A DNA stretch of 64,000 nucleotides from Flavobacterium lindanitolerans (GTDB lineage Bacteria; Bacteroidota; Bacteroidia; Flavobacteriales; Flavobacteriaceae): assembly GCF_002846575.1 (NCBI RefSeq), contig NZ_PJND01000007.1, positions 310,001 to 374,000 of the forward strand, in the 5' to 3' direction. Shown here in pieces: positions 24,388-33,298 of this stretch. Under the pieces are notes generated by a model, which was not told where the DNA came from, made no database searches, and saw only the letters and a list, made by a program, of their open reading frames with translations. Numbering within the stretch: the first letter of the stretch is position 1; each line of letters begins with the position of its first letter. Made by a program: the position numbers and the translations under genes.

Positions 24388-27063
24388 TTATTGAATCACT
24401 ATCTTCTTAACTTCTTTCTTATCCCCATCCTGAACAGTAACAAGATAAATTCCCGACTGTGCATTACTTAATTGAAGGCTCTGAGAGAACAATCCGGTAT
24501 TTTGGTAGGACTGATTAAAAATCTCTCTTCCTCTAATATCATGTACACCGACTTTAATTTCATTACTTGAATCAGAATTAAACTGAATATTGAAAGTACC
24601 ATTATTTGGGTTAGGATAAATCTTAAAGTCTGCTAGCCCAAAATTTTCAGTACTCAAAACGGCAGTTTGAGAACAAATTGTTATTGAAAATGAATTTACA
24701 GTTCCTGTATCCTGTGCTGCTAAATCTCTAACCGCAAACAACCAGTTTCCTTGTGGATTTGTTCCATTATAAATAGATAACGGCTCTGCTGGCAGAATAT
24801 TACCCGTAATCACAGCACCACAGGTAACATTAGTACCCTGATCATCAAAGGTTGCATTTAAACTCGTTGTCACACCGTCACATGCATTAAGGAAAAGAGG
24901 AACAAGAGTTTGTGCCGGATTAACAAGTACGACTTGTAAATCTGCAAGATAGGTGTGAGATATATTAACAGCCACATTTACATCAGATATGTTAGCAGTT
25001 GTTGGTATGCTGGTAGCTCTAACAGTAAAGTTCTGATTGTTATCAGGTATAGCAAAAGCCGTATTGGTAGTATAGGTATTACAAGTATTTGTTACAGTAT
25101 ATCCAATTGCAAAGGTTTTTGAGTTAATGGCATAAAAGATATTCCCTACCGATTCTACCATAATTCTACAAAATGGAGCTGCAGTATTTGGAACCGTTAT
25201 CGTTTGCGAACCATCATTTGGCGTATTAGCAACTAAAACTGTTGGATAAGTCAATCCTCCATCAGTTGAAAGTAAAATATTGACATTAGCTGTATTGAAA
25301 GGCGCAGCTGTTGTATTCGCAACGTTCCATGTAACGGTCTGCGTCTGCCCTTGTGTCCAAGTTATTCCATCTGTATTTTGGGACGTTACAGTAAATGGGC
25401 CTGCTGCCGTGCTAGTTGTAACCGTCATGTTTTGTCTGGTGGTCTGTCCTCCGTTAGGAGATCTGTTATCCCTAACCGTAAGAGCAAAATTCAATGTTCT
25501 TGCTACAGTAGGAATCACTTCCCAGGGAGAAGTACCTCCACTTACAATATTTGCCAAAGAAGGGAAATATCTATTTGGAGAGCTTGAAGGGGCTACAGAT
25601 CTAAAGTTAGGGTTAGAAGTCGTTGAAGTGGCACTAGGCAAGTTTGTATTAACTCCTGAGTTAGTCTGTTCCCAGCAATATGTCAGTGCATCACCATTCA
25701 CATCTGTTGCACTTCCTCTCAAAACAAAAGGCGTTCCGGCAGGAATTGTATAACTTGTCAAAGCAGGAACCGTTGGAGGTGTGTTTCCATTAGCTACTCC
25801 TGGAACACAGTTACCAAAATTTCCTGTTATATGAGAAACCATCTGTGCGATACTTACAGCATGAAAATAAGCATCCGAACCATTTTGCACGTTAGGAGAA
25901 CAGATTCCTGCATAACCCATAATGGTAGACCCACTACCTGGTTCTACAGCAGAACCAGTCTGTCTGTTATTCCCGCAAGAATTATTAAATGTATGTGCAG
26001 CTCCAAATTGGTGTCCCATTTCGTGAGCTACATAATCAATATCATATGGATCTCCAACCGGAGCATCAGATCCTGTAATACCTTTAGCTTTTCCAGATGA
26101 TATACATACTGCCGGAGATTGTGCTAATCCGCCACCACCTGTACTTACGGTATGTCCTATATCATAGTTTGTATTACCAATCGCATTATCAATTACTACC
26201 TGGCTTTCGTCAATCAAAGCTTCAGCATCATCATTTGTAAAGTTATCTGCATCAACAAAAATTACGCTTTCATTATTAGCAACCAATTGCATCCTTAATG
26301 ACATATCTCTTTCATACACACTATTTACGCGTGCAACTGTTACGTTCATTGCTGCCAAAACAGCCGCTTTTTTTTGTGCCAGGGTAGCTGTTGGACTCAA
26401 AGTTCCTGCAGTAACCGCTGCATTTACGTGAAATGTTGCATACTCTACAGTACAAGCCATAGCCAAACGGTAAGTTCTGAATCTACCATCACTTGCAGGC
26501 GGCGGTAACGGAACATCCATAGATTCTACCGTATTCTCCTGAACCTTACACTCAAAATTACGAGATGTTGTCAAGTCAGACTTATCATAAACAATATAGT
26601 TCTTTACGTCTTTGGTATAAGGATCAATGTAAAATGTTCCTCTTCCAGACAATGTCATTGTGTGAAGCCCAAAAATTGTAGTTGTAAGGTGAATTCTAGC
26701 AGTAGGATCATCAATTCCCTGACCAATATAGGACTGGATTTCAGGATGTGCTTTTGCTAATTCAGGCGCCATTACTGACGATTCATAAATTCTGTAATTT
26801 TCAAGCTTTCCTTCAGCGTTTGGAAAAGCAATTATTACATTTGAAACCTCACCTGCCTCCCTTGAAGGAGCCATTTGCAGTTGCGATTTCAATCCTGAAA
26901 AATCCAAATGAAAAATCTGGAATTTTTGTGGCATAGAGCTACGGTCTGCTTTTTCCAAAACACTTAGCTTTTCTGCAGTGGTTTTTGTCCAAATTGGTAG
27001 AGACTGCGAATAACCCGCAGAAAACATAAGGACAAAAACAATTAACGGTAATAGTTTTTTCAT
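24388..27063 (-). CDS. Secreted zinc metalloprotease (reprolysin-like) with P domain and T9SS sorting domain
   Basis: The product has 891 residues. After the signal peptide (1-19) comes a propeptide region (about 20-200). A metzincin-type domain follows with H347-E348-x2-H351-x5-H357 (HEMGHQFGAAH) and a Met-turn (STIMGYAGIC). Next come Ig/fibronectin-like segments, then a proprotein-convertase P-domain-like region (about 660-805). The C-terminal type A T9SS sorting domain (about 815-891) starts near FKIYPNPNNGTFNI and ends KKIVIQ. It should be exported by Sec, then passed over the outer membrane and released or anchored on the surface. It is probably a degradative protease. A -7 element lies upstream and a shared terminator downstream; it appears monocistronic. 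Confidence 0.93.
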   Translation of the reverse strand: MKKLLPLIVFVLMFSAGYSQSLPIWTKTTAEKLSVLEKADRSSMPQKFQIFHLDFSGLKSQLQMAPSREAGEVSNVIIAFPNAEGKLENYRIYESSVMAPELAKAHPEIQSYIGQGIDDPTARIHLTTTIFGLHTMTLSGRGTFYIDPYTKDVKNYIVYDKSDLTTSRNFECKVQENTVESMDVPLPPPASDGRFRTYRLAMACTVEYATFHVNAAVTAGTLSPTATLAQKKAAVLAAMNVTVARVNSVYERDMSLRMQLVANNESVIFVDADNFTNDDAEALIDESQVVIDNAIGNTNYDIGHTVSTGGGGLAQSPAVCISSGKAKGITGSDAPVGDPYDIDYVAHEMGHQFGAAHTFNNSCGNNRQTGSAVEPGSGSTIMGYAGICSPNVQNGSDAYFHAVSIAQMVSHITGNFGNCVPGVANGNTPPTVPALTSYTIPAGTPFVLRGSATDVNGDALTYCWEQTNSGVNTNLPSATSTTSNPNFRSVAPSSSPNRYFPSLANIVSGGTSPWEVIPTVARTLNFALTVRDNRSPNGGQTTRQNMTVTTSTAAGPFTVTSQNTDGITWTQGQTQTVTWNVANTTAAPFNTANVNILLSTDGGLTYPTVLVANTPNDGSQTITVPNTAAPFCRIMVESVGNIFYAINSKTFAIGYTVTNTCNTYTTNTAFAIPDNNQNFTVRATSIPTTANISDVNVAVNISHTYLADLQVVLVNPAQTLVPLFLNACDGVTTSLNATFDDQGTNVTCGAVITGNILPAEPLSIYNGTNPQGNWLFAVRDLAAQDTGTVNSFSITICSQTAVLSTENFGLADFKIYPNPNNGTFNIQFNSDSSNEIKVGVHDIRGREIFNQSYQNTGLFSQSLQLSNAQSGIYLVTVQDGDKKEVKKIVIQ

Positions 27064-27084
27064 AATTTTTATAGTTTACAAATT

Positions 27085-27092
27085 CAAAATTA
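27085..27092 (-). promoter_or_regulatory. Putative promoter of the metalloprotease gene (-7 element)
   Basis: On the minus strand TAATTTTG fits TAnnTTTG, ending 21 bases before the ATG. Confidence 0.45.
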
Positions 27093-27246
27093 ATGATTTA
27101 TATGCATATTCTAATTATTTAACAATAAAAATGAAAGAGATATTTAACAACATCCGCTATATCCTGCTTTTTTTATAACGGTTACCTACTATTCAAGGCA
27201 TCAGTAAGATATGAACCCAGAAGTTTTTTTTATTGGGCATATAGCT

Positions 27247-27254
27247 TAATTTTG
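27247..27254 (+). promoter_or_regulatory. Putative ribF promoter (-7 element)
   Basis: TAATTTTG fits TAnnTTTG and lies 22 bases before the proposed TTG start of ribF. Confidence 0.45.
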
Positions 27255-27276
27255 CCAAAAAGATAATCCCACCATT

Positions 27277-28209
27277 TTGAATATTTTCCACAACATACAA
27301 GATTTTAAACCCAACAAAAATACCGTTGCCACGCTTGGAACATTCGACGGCGTTCATTTGGGGCATAAAAAAATAATCGAACGGCTCACACAAGAGGCTG
27401 AAAAAAGCAATACTGAAAGTCTGGTACTTACCTTTTTCCCACATCCAAGAATGGTGCTACAGGGTAATTCTGTAATACAACTCCTGAATACGATCCGGGA
27501 AAAAGCAGAATTATTAGAAAACATTGGGCTGCAAAACCTAATCATACATCCGTTCGACGAAAGTTTTTCGCAGTTAAGTGCCGAAGAATTTGTCAAGACC
27601 ATACTTGTTGACCAATTTCAAATCAAAAAGATAATCATAGGACACGACCACCGTTTTGGAAAAAACCGTTCTGCAGATATCAACGATTTGATTGCCTATG
27701 GAAAAATATACGATTTTGAAGTAGAACAAATTTCTGCTCAAGAAATTGATGAAGTTTCGATAAGCTCCACAAAAATAAGGAAAGCCCTTATGAGTGGCGA
27801 TATCCAATTAGCAAATGAATATCTTGGATACAACTATTTCATTACGGGAACAGTTGTAAAAGGAAGACAGCTCGGGAGGACAATTGGCTTCCCAACAGCC
27901 AATTTAAAAATTGAAGAAGAATACAAGCTGATTCCTTTAAATGGCGTTTACATCGTCAAAAGCCACTGGAACGGAAAAGAAGTTTTTGGTATGATGAACA
28001 TTGGCACCAATCCTACCGTTGACGGAAAGGAAAGAACAATAGAAACAAATTTCTTAGATTTGGAAGAAGATTTATACGGAAAGGAAATGCGCATTTATTT
28101 TCTGCAACGGATTCGTTCTGAAGAGAAATTCGATTCTATTGACACCCTTAAAGCAGCGATTGAAAATGATAAAATCATAACCCAAAGTTTTATAAAAAGT
28201 TTAAAATGA
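27277..28209 (+). CDS. ribF: Bifunctional riboflavin kinase / FAD synthetase
   Basis: The 310-residue protein makes FMN then FAD from riboflavin. The N-terminal nucleotidyltransferase domain has LGTFDGVHLGHKKII (HxGH-type ATP site, about residues 21-35) and ISSTKIRKAL near 160. The C-terminal kinase domain has GRTIGFPTANL and MNIGTNPTVDG. No ATG is available before these motifs. The frame opens after a stop at 27247-27249, so TTG 27277 is the best start. Its last 4 bases overlap the next gene's ATG (ATGA), implying translational coupling. Confidence 0.95.
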   Translation: MNIFHNIQDFKPNKNTVATLGTFDGVHLGHKKIIERLTQEAEKSNTESLVLTFFPHPRMVLQGNSVIQLLNTIREKAELLENIGLQNLIIHPFDESFSQLSAEEFVKTILVDQFQIKKIIIGHDHRFGKNRSADINDLIAYGKIYDFEVEQISAQEIDEVSISSTKIRKALMSGDIQLANEYLGYNYFITGTVVKGRQLGRTIGFPTANLKIEEEYKLIPLNGVYIVKSHWNGKEVFGMMNIGTNPTVDGKERTIETNFLDLEEDLYGKEMRIYFLQRIRSEEKFDSIDTLKAAIENDKIITQSFIKSLK

Positions 28210-29543
28210 AAAAGCTCTTTCTGCCCATAGACAATTCACCGCTAATTATTTTTCGGATTTTTTTCGGTTTTCTACTGGCAGCAGAAACTTTTGGAGCCAT
28301 TTTGACTGGTTGGGTCAAAGAAAATTTCATAAAGCCACAATTTACATTCAGCCATATTGGAATGGAATGGCTGCAACCGCTTCCCGGTTACGGAATGTAT
28401 TTTTATTTTGCTACGATGGGAGTCCTTGGCATTTTGGTAATGCTTGGCTGGAAATACAAATGGAGTCTTTCTGCTTTTACTGTTTTATGGACCCTAACCT
28501 ATTGGATGCAGAAAACATCCTATAACAATCATTATTATATGCTGGTTTTGGTTTGCCTGATCATGATTTTCCTTCCCGCAAACCGATATGCTTCTCTTGA
28601 TGCCAAGCAAAACCCTGAAATAAAAAGCCTGACAATGCCTCAATGGTGTTCATTGGTAATGATACTTCAGGTGGCCATTGTCTATTTTTTTGCAACAGTA
28701 TCTAAATTCTATCCGGACTGGCTCGATGGCACTTTTACTAAAAATCTTTTAGCAAACAAATCATCCTATCCTTTTATCCGGAACATCTTCAACCAAAAAT
28801 GGTTCTATCTTTTCATTGCCTATTCCGGTATTTTGTTCGACATGCTTATCGTGCCGATGCTACTTTGGAAAAAAACCAGAACCCTTGCCTTTATCGCTTC
28901 TTTACTATTCCACCTCTTTAACGCCATCACATTGCAAATAGGTATCTTTCCGTTTTTTGCTTTGAGTTTTGCCGTATTCTTTTATCCTCCTGAAAAAATA
29001 AGGGCATTATTTTTCAAAAAGAAACCCAAACCGGAAGGAAACGAACCCATTTATCAGAACAAATCAATTTTGTTCTACTTTTTTATTCCTTATTTTTTAA
29101 TCCAGATTGCACTGCCGGTTCGACATTGGTTCATCAAAGGCGACGTGCTATGGACGGAAGAAGGACACCGTTTAAGCTGGAGAATGATGCTCCGTTCAAG
29201 AACCGGTTATTCCACATATAAAGTCATTGACAAAAAGACCGGAGAGCGACTGCCTTACAGCTTGTATTCCAGCCTTACGGACAAGCAAATAGCCATGGTT
29301 GCTGACAAGCCCGATGCCATCTGGCAAATGGCTCAGAGAATAAAAAAGGTATTTGCAAAACAGGGCAAAGATGTTAGTGTTTTTGTGGATTGTCATGTTT
29401 CAATTAATGGCAAACCTTACAAACAACTCATCGATCCGACTGTAGACCTGGCTGCTGCAAAATGGGATTATTTTGGACATAACGATTGGATTCTACTGTA
29501 TGACGAAAATAATATACCTGTAAAATCAGCTCCCTTGAATTAA
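28206..29543 (+). CDS. HTTM-domain membrane protein (vitamin K-dependent gamma-carboxylase-like), long form
   Basis: The product has 445 residues: about six to eight membrane helices in the first 300 residues, then a soluble C-terminal domain (about 310-445) with LSWRMMLRSRTGYSTYKVID. This layout matches bacterial relatives of vitamin K-dependent gamma-carboxylase, which have an HTTM membrane domain plus a lumenal-like domain. Whether bacterial members carboxylate glutamate is not settled. It overlaps ribF by 4 bases, so expression is coupled to flavin synthesis. It is not closely similar to the shorter HTTM protein at 1385-2311. Confidence 0.85.
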   Translation: MKKLFLPIDNSPLIIFRIFFGFLLAAETFGAILTGWVKENFIKPQFTFSHIGMEWLQPLPGYGMYFYFATMGVLGILVMLGWKYKWSLSAFTVLWTLTYWMQKTSYNNHYYMLVLVCLIMIFLPANRYASLDAKQNPEIKSLTMPQWCSLVMILQVAIVYFFATVSKFYPDWLDGTFTKNLLANKSSYPFIRNIFNQKWFYLFIAYSGILFDMLIVPMLLWKKTRTLAFIASLLFHLFNAITLQIGIFPFFALSFAVFFYPPEKIRALFFKKKPKPEGNEPIYQNKSILFYFFIPYFLIQIALPVRHWFIKGDVLWTEEGHRLSWRMMLRSRTGYSTYKVIDKKTGERLPYSLYSSLTDKQIAMVADKPDAIWQMAQRIKKVFAKQGKDVSVFVDCHVSINGKPYKQLIDPTVDLAAAKWDYFGHNDWILLYDENNIPVKSAPLN

Positions 29544-29706
29544 TCAGAAAAAACTTAATTTATTAAAATTTTACTAAAAATTCAAAGCAACACTAAATAG
29601 GATGCGAAAAATAAAATAATATTCGTAATTTTAATACATAAATTGAGCGGTACCCCTAAAACCAAATCATTTATAACTTAAATAGTATAACTAAAAACAG
29701 AATATT

Positions 29707-30159
29707 ATGAAAGTATCCAGATTAGTAACCAACGGTGTGATTATTTTTATAGGTTTAGGATTATACTTCCTGCTTATTGAAGCACTGGACCTAAAAGACC
29801 ACATCTATCTCAGACTCGTTAATTTTATTTTTGTAATCTATGGTGTAAACAAGACCATAAAATCAAACTATCATGATGGCATAAACGGCTATCTGACCAA
29901 TCTCCTTTCCGGTTTCATAACCGCAATGGTCGGGCTGATTTTAGGACTCATTGCTTTCATGATTTATGTAGAATACCGAGGCGGCAATACCTATCTGGAG
30001 TCTTTTGCAGACAGCTATATTTTTGGTGGAGGTGACCCGTCTTTATATCAGTTCTGTTTTGGACTGTTCATTGAAGGTTCTGCCGCATCCATGATTGTTT
30101 CCTTTGCCATGATGCAGTACTGGAAAGATAAAGTAGAGAAAATCAATAAGGTAGACTAA
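29707..30159 (+). CDS. Four-helix membrane protein of unknown function (possibly DUF4199-like)
   Basis: A 150-residue protein with four predicted helices (about 8-25, 35-50, 65-90 and 112-135) and a lysine-rich C-terminus. The pattern resembles the small DUF4199 membrane proteins common in Bacteroidota, but I cannot confirm the family by eye. It is monocistronic, with a very strong hairpin terminator right after. Confidence 0.7.
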   Translation: MKVSRLVTNGVIIFIGLGLYFLLIEALDLKDHIYLRLVNFIFVIYGVNKTIKSNYHDGINGYLTNLLSGFITAMVGLILGLIAFMIYVEYRGGNTYLESFADSYIFGGGDPSLYQFCFGLFIEGSAASMIVSFAMMQYWKDKVEKINKVD

Positions 30160-30180
30160 ATTATAACGATGCCTGTTTTG

Positions 30181-30220
30181 AAGCAGGGGATTGTCAGATT
30201 TGACAATCCCCTGCTTTATT
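30181..30220 (+). terminator. Strong hairpin terminator before bioB
   Basis: AAGCAGGGGATTGTCA (30181-30196) and TGACAATCCCCTGCTT (30201-30216) form a perfect 16-bp stem with a GATT loop. Only a short T-rich tail follows. The stem is unusually long and GC-rich for this AT-rich region. Confidence 0.8.
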
Positions 30221-30314
30221 TAATCAACAATCCAATGTTTCTAACTTTCGGGAAAAGATTTTTATACTTATTATGGAATTACCTACTTTTGGAACAAACA
30301 AAAGACTAACCATT

Positions 30315-31400
30315 ATGAGTATAATACGACACAATTGGACCAAAGAAGAAATCATAGCGGTATACAACAAACCGATGATGGATTTACTATATGAAGCTGC
30401 CTCTATTCACAGGATGAATCATGATCCAAATGTGGTTCAGGTTTCTACTCTCCTATCTATAAAAACCGGTGGCTGTCCGGAAGATTGCGGCTATTGCCCG
30501 CAGGCTGCACGCTACCATACCGGAGTTGAGGGCAATGACCTGATGTCTGTTCAGCAGGTAAAAGCACAGGCCCTGAGAGCCAAATCAAGCGGTTCGTCAA
30601 GAGTATGTATGGGTGCCGCATGGAGAAATGTGAAAGACGGGCCGGAATTCGACCAGGTTTTGGAAATGGTGAGAACCATCAACAAACTGGACATGGAAGT
30701 ATGCTGTACTTTGGGAATGCTTACAGAAAATCAGGCGCAACGTTTGGCCGAAGCCGGACTTTATGCTTACAACCATAACTTGGATACCTCTGAGGAATAC
30801 TATAAGGAAGTTATTTCCACACGTGGTTATGAAGACCGTTTGCAAACCATCGAAAATGTACGTAAGACCAACGTAACCGTATGCAGTGGCGGTATTATAG
30901 GAATGGGCGAAAGTATTGAAGACAGAGCCGGAATGCTTGTAGCCCTGGCATCTTTAAGTCCGCAACCGGAATCTGTGCCTATCAACGCCCTTGTTGCTGT
31001 GGAAGGAACACCGCTTGAAGAAGAAAAACCGGTTGAAATCTGGGAAATGATTCGTATGGTAGCCACTACAAGAATAGTTATGCCACACACTCAGGTACGA
31101 CTTTCTGCTGGAAGAACGAACATGAGCCGTGAAGGCCAGGCACTATGCTTTTTTGCAGGAGCGAATTCTATTTTTGCAGGCGATAAGCTATTGACAACGC
31201 CTAATCCGGATGTAAACGAAGATATGAAGATGTTCGAAATGCTGGGCTTAAATCCGCAGAAACCATTTACAAAAGTTTCACAGCCTAAAACAGTAGAAGC
31301 TGAAGATTCGCAATTCGAATCCTTAGGAGAGAAACCGAGATGGAGCCGTCCGGAACACAAAATCGAAAGAAACCTTGTAGCTTCCGGCAAAAAGGCATAA
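30315..31400 (+). CDS. bioB: Biotin synthase
   Basis: The 361-residue radical SAM enzyme inserts sulfur into dethiobiotin. Cys54-x3-Cys58-x2-Cys61 (GGCPEDCGYC) binds the SAM [4Fe-4S] cluster. SSRVCMGAAWRNVKDGP, EVCCTLGM, YNHNLDTS and RLSAGR are the other family boxes, including the second-cluster ligands. I chose ATG 30315 (MSIIRHNW) over the upstream in-frame ATG 30273, which adds 14 non-conserved residues; a near-consensus -7 element (TAACTTTC, 30242-30249) fits either. It lies 13 kb from the rest of the bio genes. Confidence 0.96.
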   Translation: MSIIRHNWTKEEIIAVYNKPMMDLLYEAASIHRMNHDPNVVQVSTLLSIKTGGCPEDCGYCPQAARYHTGVEGNDLMSVQQVKAQALRAKSSGSSRVCMGAAWRNVKDGPEFDQVLEMVRTINKLDMEVCCTLGMLTENQAQRLAEAGLYAYNHNLDTSEEYYKEVISTRGYEDRLQTIENVRKTNVTVCSGGIIGMGESIEDRAGMLVALASLSPQPESVPINALVAVEGTPLEEEKPVEIWEMIRMVATTRIVMPHTQVRLSAGRTNMSREGQALCFFAGANSIFAGDKLLTTPNPDVNEDMKMFEMLGLNPQKPFTKVSQPKTVEAEDSQFESLGEKPRWSRPEHKIERNLVASGKKA

Positions 31401-31421
31401 TCAGAATTCACAATACAAATC

Positions 31422-31450
31422 AAAGCTTTTCCTAACAGAAAAGCTTTTTT
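31422..31450 (+). terminator. Rho-independent terminator after bioB
   Basis: AAAGCTTTTC (31422-31431) pairs with GAAAAGCTTT (31438-31447) around a 6-base loop and is followed by Ts. Confidence 0.88.
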
Positions 31451-31500
31451 TATGAATTTTCAGCACATCACGACGCAACCATTTATGCAATACTTATTCT

Positions 31501-31508
31501 TATATTTG
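31501..31508 (+). promoter_or_regulatory. Putative promoter of the TPR/HTH regulator (-7 element)
   Basis: TATATTTG fits TAnnTTTG and ends 18 bases before the ATG at 31527. Confidence 0.5.
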
Positions 31509-31526
31509 AATAAAAAATAACTCCCA

Positions 31527-33191
31527 ATGCATAAAAAAGCCCGCTACGTCAAGTCCGTCTGTTTGTCGTTCTTGTTATGCCTGCTTTTTACGTCCAAACT
31601 TCAGGCTCAGGCCACCGCGCACTGCGATTCGCTCATTGTTTCCGGAATTGACTACATGTGGAAAAAAGACCATGTCAAGTCTCTGGAACTCCTAACTCAG
31701 GCCAAAAACCAGGCAGAAAAAAACAGATGGTACAGGCAGCTTTTTCTGGCAACCAACAACATAGGCGCCAATTATTACACTATGCTCGATTATGGCGAAG
31801 CGCTCAATCATTACCTCGAAAGCTACACCATTGCGGTAAAACATCTGGACCCAAAATCAGAAATGGTTGTCCTGAACAACATCGCCATACTTTATTCAAA
31901 AGAAAAGAACTACGAAAAGGCGAACGAATATTTCAAGAAAGCCTATGATATCGCCCAGGAAAACAAGGATACGCTTAAAGTGGGGCTTTATGCCATGAAT
32001 CTGGGAAATGTTGCTAATGAAACCAATGAGTTAAAAAAAGCACGGGCCTATTTTAATGAATCCCTGCCCTTACTGGGGTCGCAACCCCAATTGCAGATTT
32101 TAGCCAAAATGGCAATAGCCGAAAATGAAAACCTGCAGGGAAATTCAAAACAGGCGCGTACCATAGCCGAAGAACTATACAGGACAACCAAAGACCTGGA
32201 ATATAACGACATCGGAATTTCGCTACTGACCATCATATCAAAGAGCCATCTAAATGACAACAACCTTGATTTGGCTAGCGATTATGCCAATAAGGTTTTC
32301 GAAAGGAAGCCCAATCTGGAAACCAAAATCAACATCTTCAGGCTTTTATCGGATATTAATTTTAAGAAGGAAAAATATGCCCTGGCTTTAAATTACAGGG
32401 ATTCCATTATAAAAACCGAAAGCGAACTGAATGAGATTAAAAACGGAAAGGTCTTTGAAAACAGCCGGGTTAAATTTGAAATTGAGAATTACAAGAAAGA
32501 AATCGCCAACAACGAATCAAAGATAGCAGAAGAACGAAAACTTTTTTATTCTATCATTGCCGTTATATTTATTGTTGTAGTCTTTCTGGTCTGGACATTG
32601 CGAAACATTTCCATCAAACACAAACAGAAAAAGCTGATTGCCGAGCGAAACGAACAAATCGTGCTACTCGAACTCGAAAAGGAAAAAAGCGATAATCTCC
32701 TGCTCGAAAAAATGTTCAAGGAAAAAGAAACCAGCGCACTGCTGGAACAGGAAAAGCTGAAAAATGAAATTGAGCTTAAAAACAGGAAACTCTCTGCAAA
32801 GGCTCTTTACCTGTCCGGACGAAACGAATTAATTGAAGAAACACTCCAATCGTTATCAAAACTGCCGGAAATTTCTAAAGACCCGGCATTGGTAAACCAT
32901 ATCCAAAACCTAAAAGGACACCTGAAGACCGACGATGAATGGGACAGCTTTATTACCCATTTCGAAGAAGTGAACCAGACTTTCCTTAACAGCCTGAAAG
33001 AAAAGCATCCAAAACTGAATTCAAACGATATCCGTTTCATAACCTACATTTATATGAACCTCAGCACCAAGGAAATTTCTTCCATGCTGAACATTACTGC
33101 AGATGCCTGCAGGAAAAGAAAGGAACGTATTGCCGCCCGAATGGAACTTCCACACGACATTAATCTATACGATTATCTTTCAACGCTTTAA
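31527..33191 (+). CDS. TPR sensor-regulator: periplasmic TPRs, one transmembrane helix, coiled coil, C-terminal LuxR-like HTH
   Basis: The product has 554 residues. A signal peptide (about 1-28) is followed by about six tetratricopeptide repeats (about 35-310) such as KNYEKANEYFKKAYDIAQEN. Then come one transmembrane helix (about 340-358, IIAVIFIVVVFLVW), a long charged coiled coil (about 365-435) and a C-terminal helix-turn-helix. The latter includes STKEISSMLNITADACRKRK, resembling LuxR/GerE DNA-binding helices. This architecture is common in Bacteroidota, where TPRs sense on one side and the HTH acts in the cytoplasm. It sits upstream of the Asp-box T9SS gene in the same direction, suggesting, but not proving, local regulation. 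Confidence 0.85.
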   Translation: MHKKARYVKSVCLSFLLCLLFTSKLQAQATAHCDSLIVSGIDYMWKKDHVKSLELLTQAKNQAEKNRWYRQLFLATNNIGANYYTMLDYGEALNHYLESYTIAVKHLDPKSEMVVLNNIAILYSKEKNYEKANEYFKKAYDIAQENKDTLKVGLYAMNLGNVANETNELKKARAYFNESLPLLGSQPQLQILAKMAIAENENLQGNSKQARTIAEELYRTTKDLEYNDIGISLLTIISKSHLNDNNLDLASDYANKVFERKPNLETKINIFRLLSDINFKKEKYALALNYRDSIIKTESELNEIKNGKVFENSRVKFEIENYKKEIANNESKIAEERKLFYSIIAVIFIVVVFLVWTLRNISIKHKQKKLIAERNEQIVLLELEKEKSDNLLLEKMFKEKETSALLEQEKLKNEIELKNRKLSAKALYLSGRNELIEETLQSLSKLPEISKDPALVNHIQNLKGHLKTDDEWDSFITHFEEVNQTFLNSLKEKHPKLNSNDIRFITYIYMNLSTKEISSMLNITADACRKRKERIAARMELPHDINLYDYLSTL

Positions 33192-33298
33192 CACAACAAA
33201 TCACATTTTGTCCTAAAGGATGTCACACTATGTCCGCCTGTTTTTTTTGAAATAGCTGTTGTTTTTTTGAAAATTTAGAAAAACAAAAAATGTCTATT

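Noticed and set aside
25280..25753. 157-codon open frame on the plus strand
   Set aside because: It is antisense to the metalloprotease gene; its valine-rich product mirrors Thr/Asn-rich coding repeats on the other strand.
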